Source: Chitinispirillum alkaliphilum | Lineage (GTDB): Bacteria; Fibrobacterota; Chitinivibrionia; Chitinivibrionales; Chitinispirillaceae | Length of the DNA: 64,000 bases | Direction of reading: 5' to 3' | NCBI GenBank assembly: GCA_001045525.1 | Contig: LDWW01000001.1 | Location: forward strand, 62,001-126,000 | Part shown: piece by piece, positions 62,811 to 64,000 of the stretch | Position numbering within the stretch: position 1 is the first letter of the stretch | Layout of the letters: each line of letters opens with the position of its first letter | Notes under the pieces: model-generated | What the model saw: the letters and a program-made list of their open reading frames with translations, nothing else | What the model was told of the DNA's origin: nothing | Databases searched by the model: none | Program-made: the position numbers and the translations under genes

Positions 62811-64000
62811 TACACCACAATCAGGAACACCGGGACGAATTCTGGTAATAGATTCTTCTACGCAGATGCGCTCTAAGGTAAAAAAGATTCTCCACGAAGC
62901 TGGGTATCAGACCCTTGAGGCTCAAAGCGGAAGTGAAGCATTGAAATTAATCGGAGAAGTGGCGTTAGATGCGGTTATACTTGATGTGGTGATGCCTGAT
63001 ATAAACGGTATAGAAGTAGCAAGGAAAATTAAGGCGATAACAAAGGATTGTGAATTTCTACCCGTTTTATTACTCTCCGGTTTAGTGGATGAAAGTCATA
63101 AACTCTCCGGTCTGAAATATGCCGATGATTATGTGGCAAAACCTTGTTCATGCGCAGAGCTGATTGCCCGGGTGGAATCGCTTCTGCGTATTCGGTTTCT
63201 CCAAAGAGACCTTCTCCGTTCACGCGAAAACTACAGATCCCTGTATGAACACTTTCCCCATTTGATTTTGACACTTGATACACAGCTTAATATCGTCGAT
63301 TGCAATCAGATCTTCTGCTCCTCTCTGGAAATAACAAAAGAACAGGTCATTGGTAAGCCGATAGTGGGGTTTATCGATATTAGGGATCACTCCCGGCTGC
63401 TCCATTATCTCTCTCTGGTCAAACATCATCAGACTCCGGTTAAAAACCAGATGTTTGAAATGTCTGCCTCCGGCGGGGATAAATTGTATGTTGATGTCAA
63501 GGGTACTGTGATTGCGACAGAAGAATCTGCTCAAATGATTCTTCTGACAATGGTAAACATTACAGAAAAAATCCGTTTTGAAGAAGAGAAAAAGATTGCA
63601 AGAAAACAGCTGTACAGGTCAGCAAAACTTGCCGCTATCGGAACTCTGGCTTCCGGAGTTGCCCATGAAGTGAATAATCCGCTTACTGCCATAATGGGGT
63701 TCTCAAGCTCTATACTAGATCGCATACAACAAAACGAGACTCTTGACCCTAAAGAACTCCAGCATTATCTTCAGATTATTATAGGGGAGACAATGCGTTG
63801 CCGTGATATTATTGACAACCTCTCACGTTTTGCAAGAAGAGATGAATGTACTATAAAGGAGTTCTCTTTGCATGAGTGCATCGATAATGCACTGAAACTT
63901 ATCCATTCGAGAGCTGTAAAGAAGGGCATCTCATTTGAGGTCAAAGTCGCTCAGGTGGTTAGGGTTAAAGCGGATCCAAATAAACTTGAGCAGGTGTTCT
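62785..64000 (+). CDS. REC-PAS-histidine kinase, 3' end outside the window
   Basis: The frame starts at ATG 62785, overlapping rdgB, and is open to the last base, so the ATPase domain is largely missing. A receiver domain (about 20-140) has the phosphoacceptor Asp in ILDVVMPD, Ser and Lys in LLLSG and VAKPC. The acidic pair at its start is reduced to VIDSS. A PAS domain follows (about 150-260, YRSLYEHFPHLILTLD), then HisKA with the H-box GVAHEVNNPLTAI, phosphoacceptor His in HEVNN. The end (ADPNKLEQVF) is the N-box of the ATPase. N-terminal REC suggests a phosphorelay component downstream of another sensor kinase. The input is unknown. Confidence 0.88.
   Translation, partial: MDFSVQGVNTPQSGTPGRILVIDSSTQMRSKVKKILHEAGYQTLEAQSGSEALKLIGEVALDAVILDVVMPDINGIEVARKIKAITKDCEFLPVLLLSGLVDESHKLSGLKYADDYVAKPCSCAELIARVESLLRIRFLQRDLLRSRENYRSLYEHFPHLILTLDTQLNIVDCNQIFCSSLEITKEQVIGKPIVGFIDIRDHSRLLHYLSLVKHHQTPVKNQMFEMSASGGDKLYVDVKGTVIATEESAQMILLTMVNITEKIRFEEEKKIARKQLYRSAKLAAIGTLASGVAHEVNNPLTAIMGFSSSILDRIQQNETLDPKELQHYLQIIIGETMRCRDIIDNLSRFARRDECTIKEFSLHECIDNALKLIHSRAVKKGISFEVKVAQVVRVKADPNKLEQVF

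Overview
The window is about 64 kb of a moderately AT-rich genome of a Gram-negative (diderm) bacterium. A TamB/TamA pair, signal-peptide proteins with C-terminal beta-sandwich sorting-type tails, and a short primary-type sigma factor without region 1.1 suggest the Bacteroidetes/Fibrobacteres (FCB) side of the tree. A Fibrobacterota-like host (Chitinivibrionia/Chitinispirillum type) is my best guess, but this is inference from protein style, not from a marker gene. I saw no rRNA, tRNA, CRISPR array, transposase or phage gene.

Layout. 1-2.1 kb: the end of a FlgT/LPP20-like protein and an NmrA-type NAD(P)-binding protein. 2.1-4.5 kb: glgC and, divergently, a sigma-70 factor. 4.5-10.4 kb: tamA and tamB. 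10.4-13.9 kb: a minus-strand run of small metabolic genes (deaminase, nitroreductase, GNAT) and a tyrosine phenol-lyase/tryptophanase homologue with an unusual active site.

14.3-30.0 kb is the most interesting part. It is one co-directional sulfur-assimilation island headed by an Rrf2 regulator, whose promoter carries an inverted-repeat operator on the -35 box. In order it encodes cysteine synthase, a ThiS/MoaD-like sulfur carrier whose tail runs past its Gly-Gly, a MetY-type sulfhydrylase, a MoeB/ThiF-type E1, a JAMM protease that would trim the carrier, a sulfite reductase fused to a TusA domain, a 4Fe-4S APS reductase, CysD, CysN with a dead APS-kinase tail, and a sulfate ABC transporter. 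Together these give sulfate uptake, activation, reduction and protein-thiocarboxylate delivery to cysteine/homocysteine, as in the Hcy system of Wolinella succinogenes. The 3' end holds decayed asrA and asrC (anaerobic sulfite reductase) remnants fused by deletion, and a short, altered HemA-like protein.

30.3-36.4 kb: a membrane TPR protein, a non-coding gap with a G+C-rich patch, and a secreted BNR/Ycf48-type repeat protein. 36.5-42.4 kb: PAP2 phosphatase, zinc ribbon, a small membrane protein, then gmk, a double-FHA ABC transporter, a Ser/Thr kinase and yraN in one operon-like run. 42.5-52.2 kb: Ca2+/Na+ antiporter, tyrS, a Cys-rich small protein, LMW phosphatase, an orphan family-5 solute-binding protein, a secreted polysaccharide deacetylase, a FolM-like SDR and an AmpD-like amidase. 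52.3-57.3 kb: a 1232-residue periplasmic TPR protein and an ECF sigma/anti-sigma pair. 57.6-64 kb: a possible 43-residue membrane peptide coupled to a PfkB kinase, UDP-xylose synthase, leuS, rdgB and a REC-PAS-histidine kinase that runs off the end.
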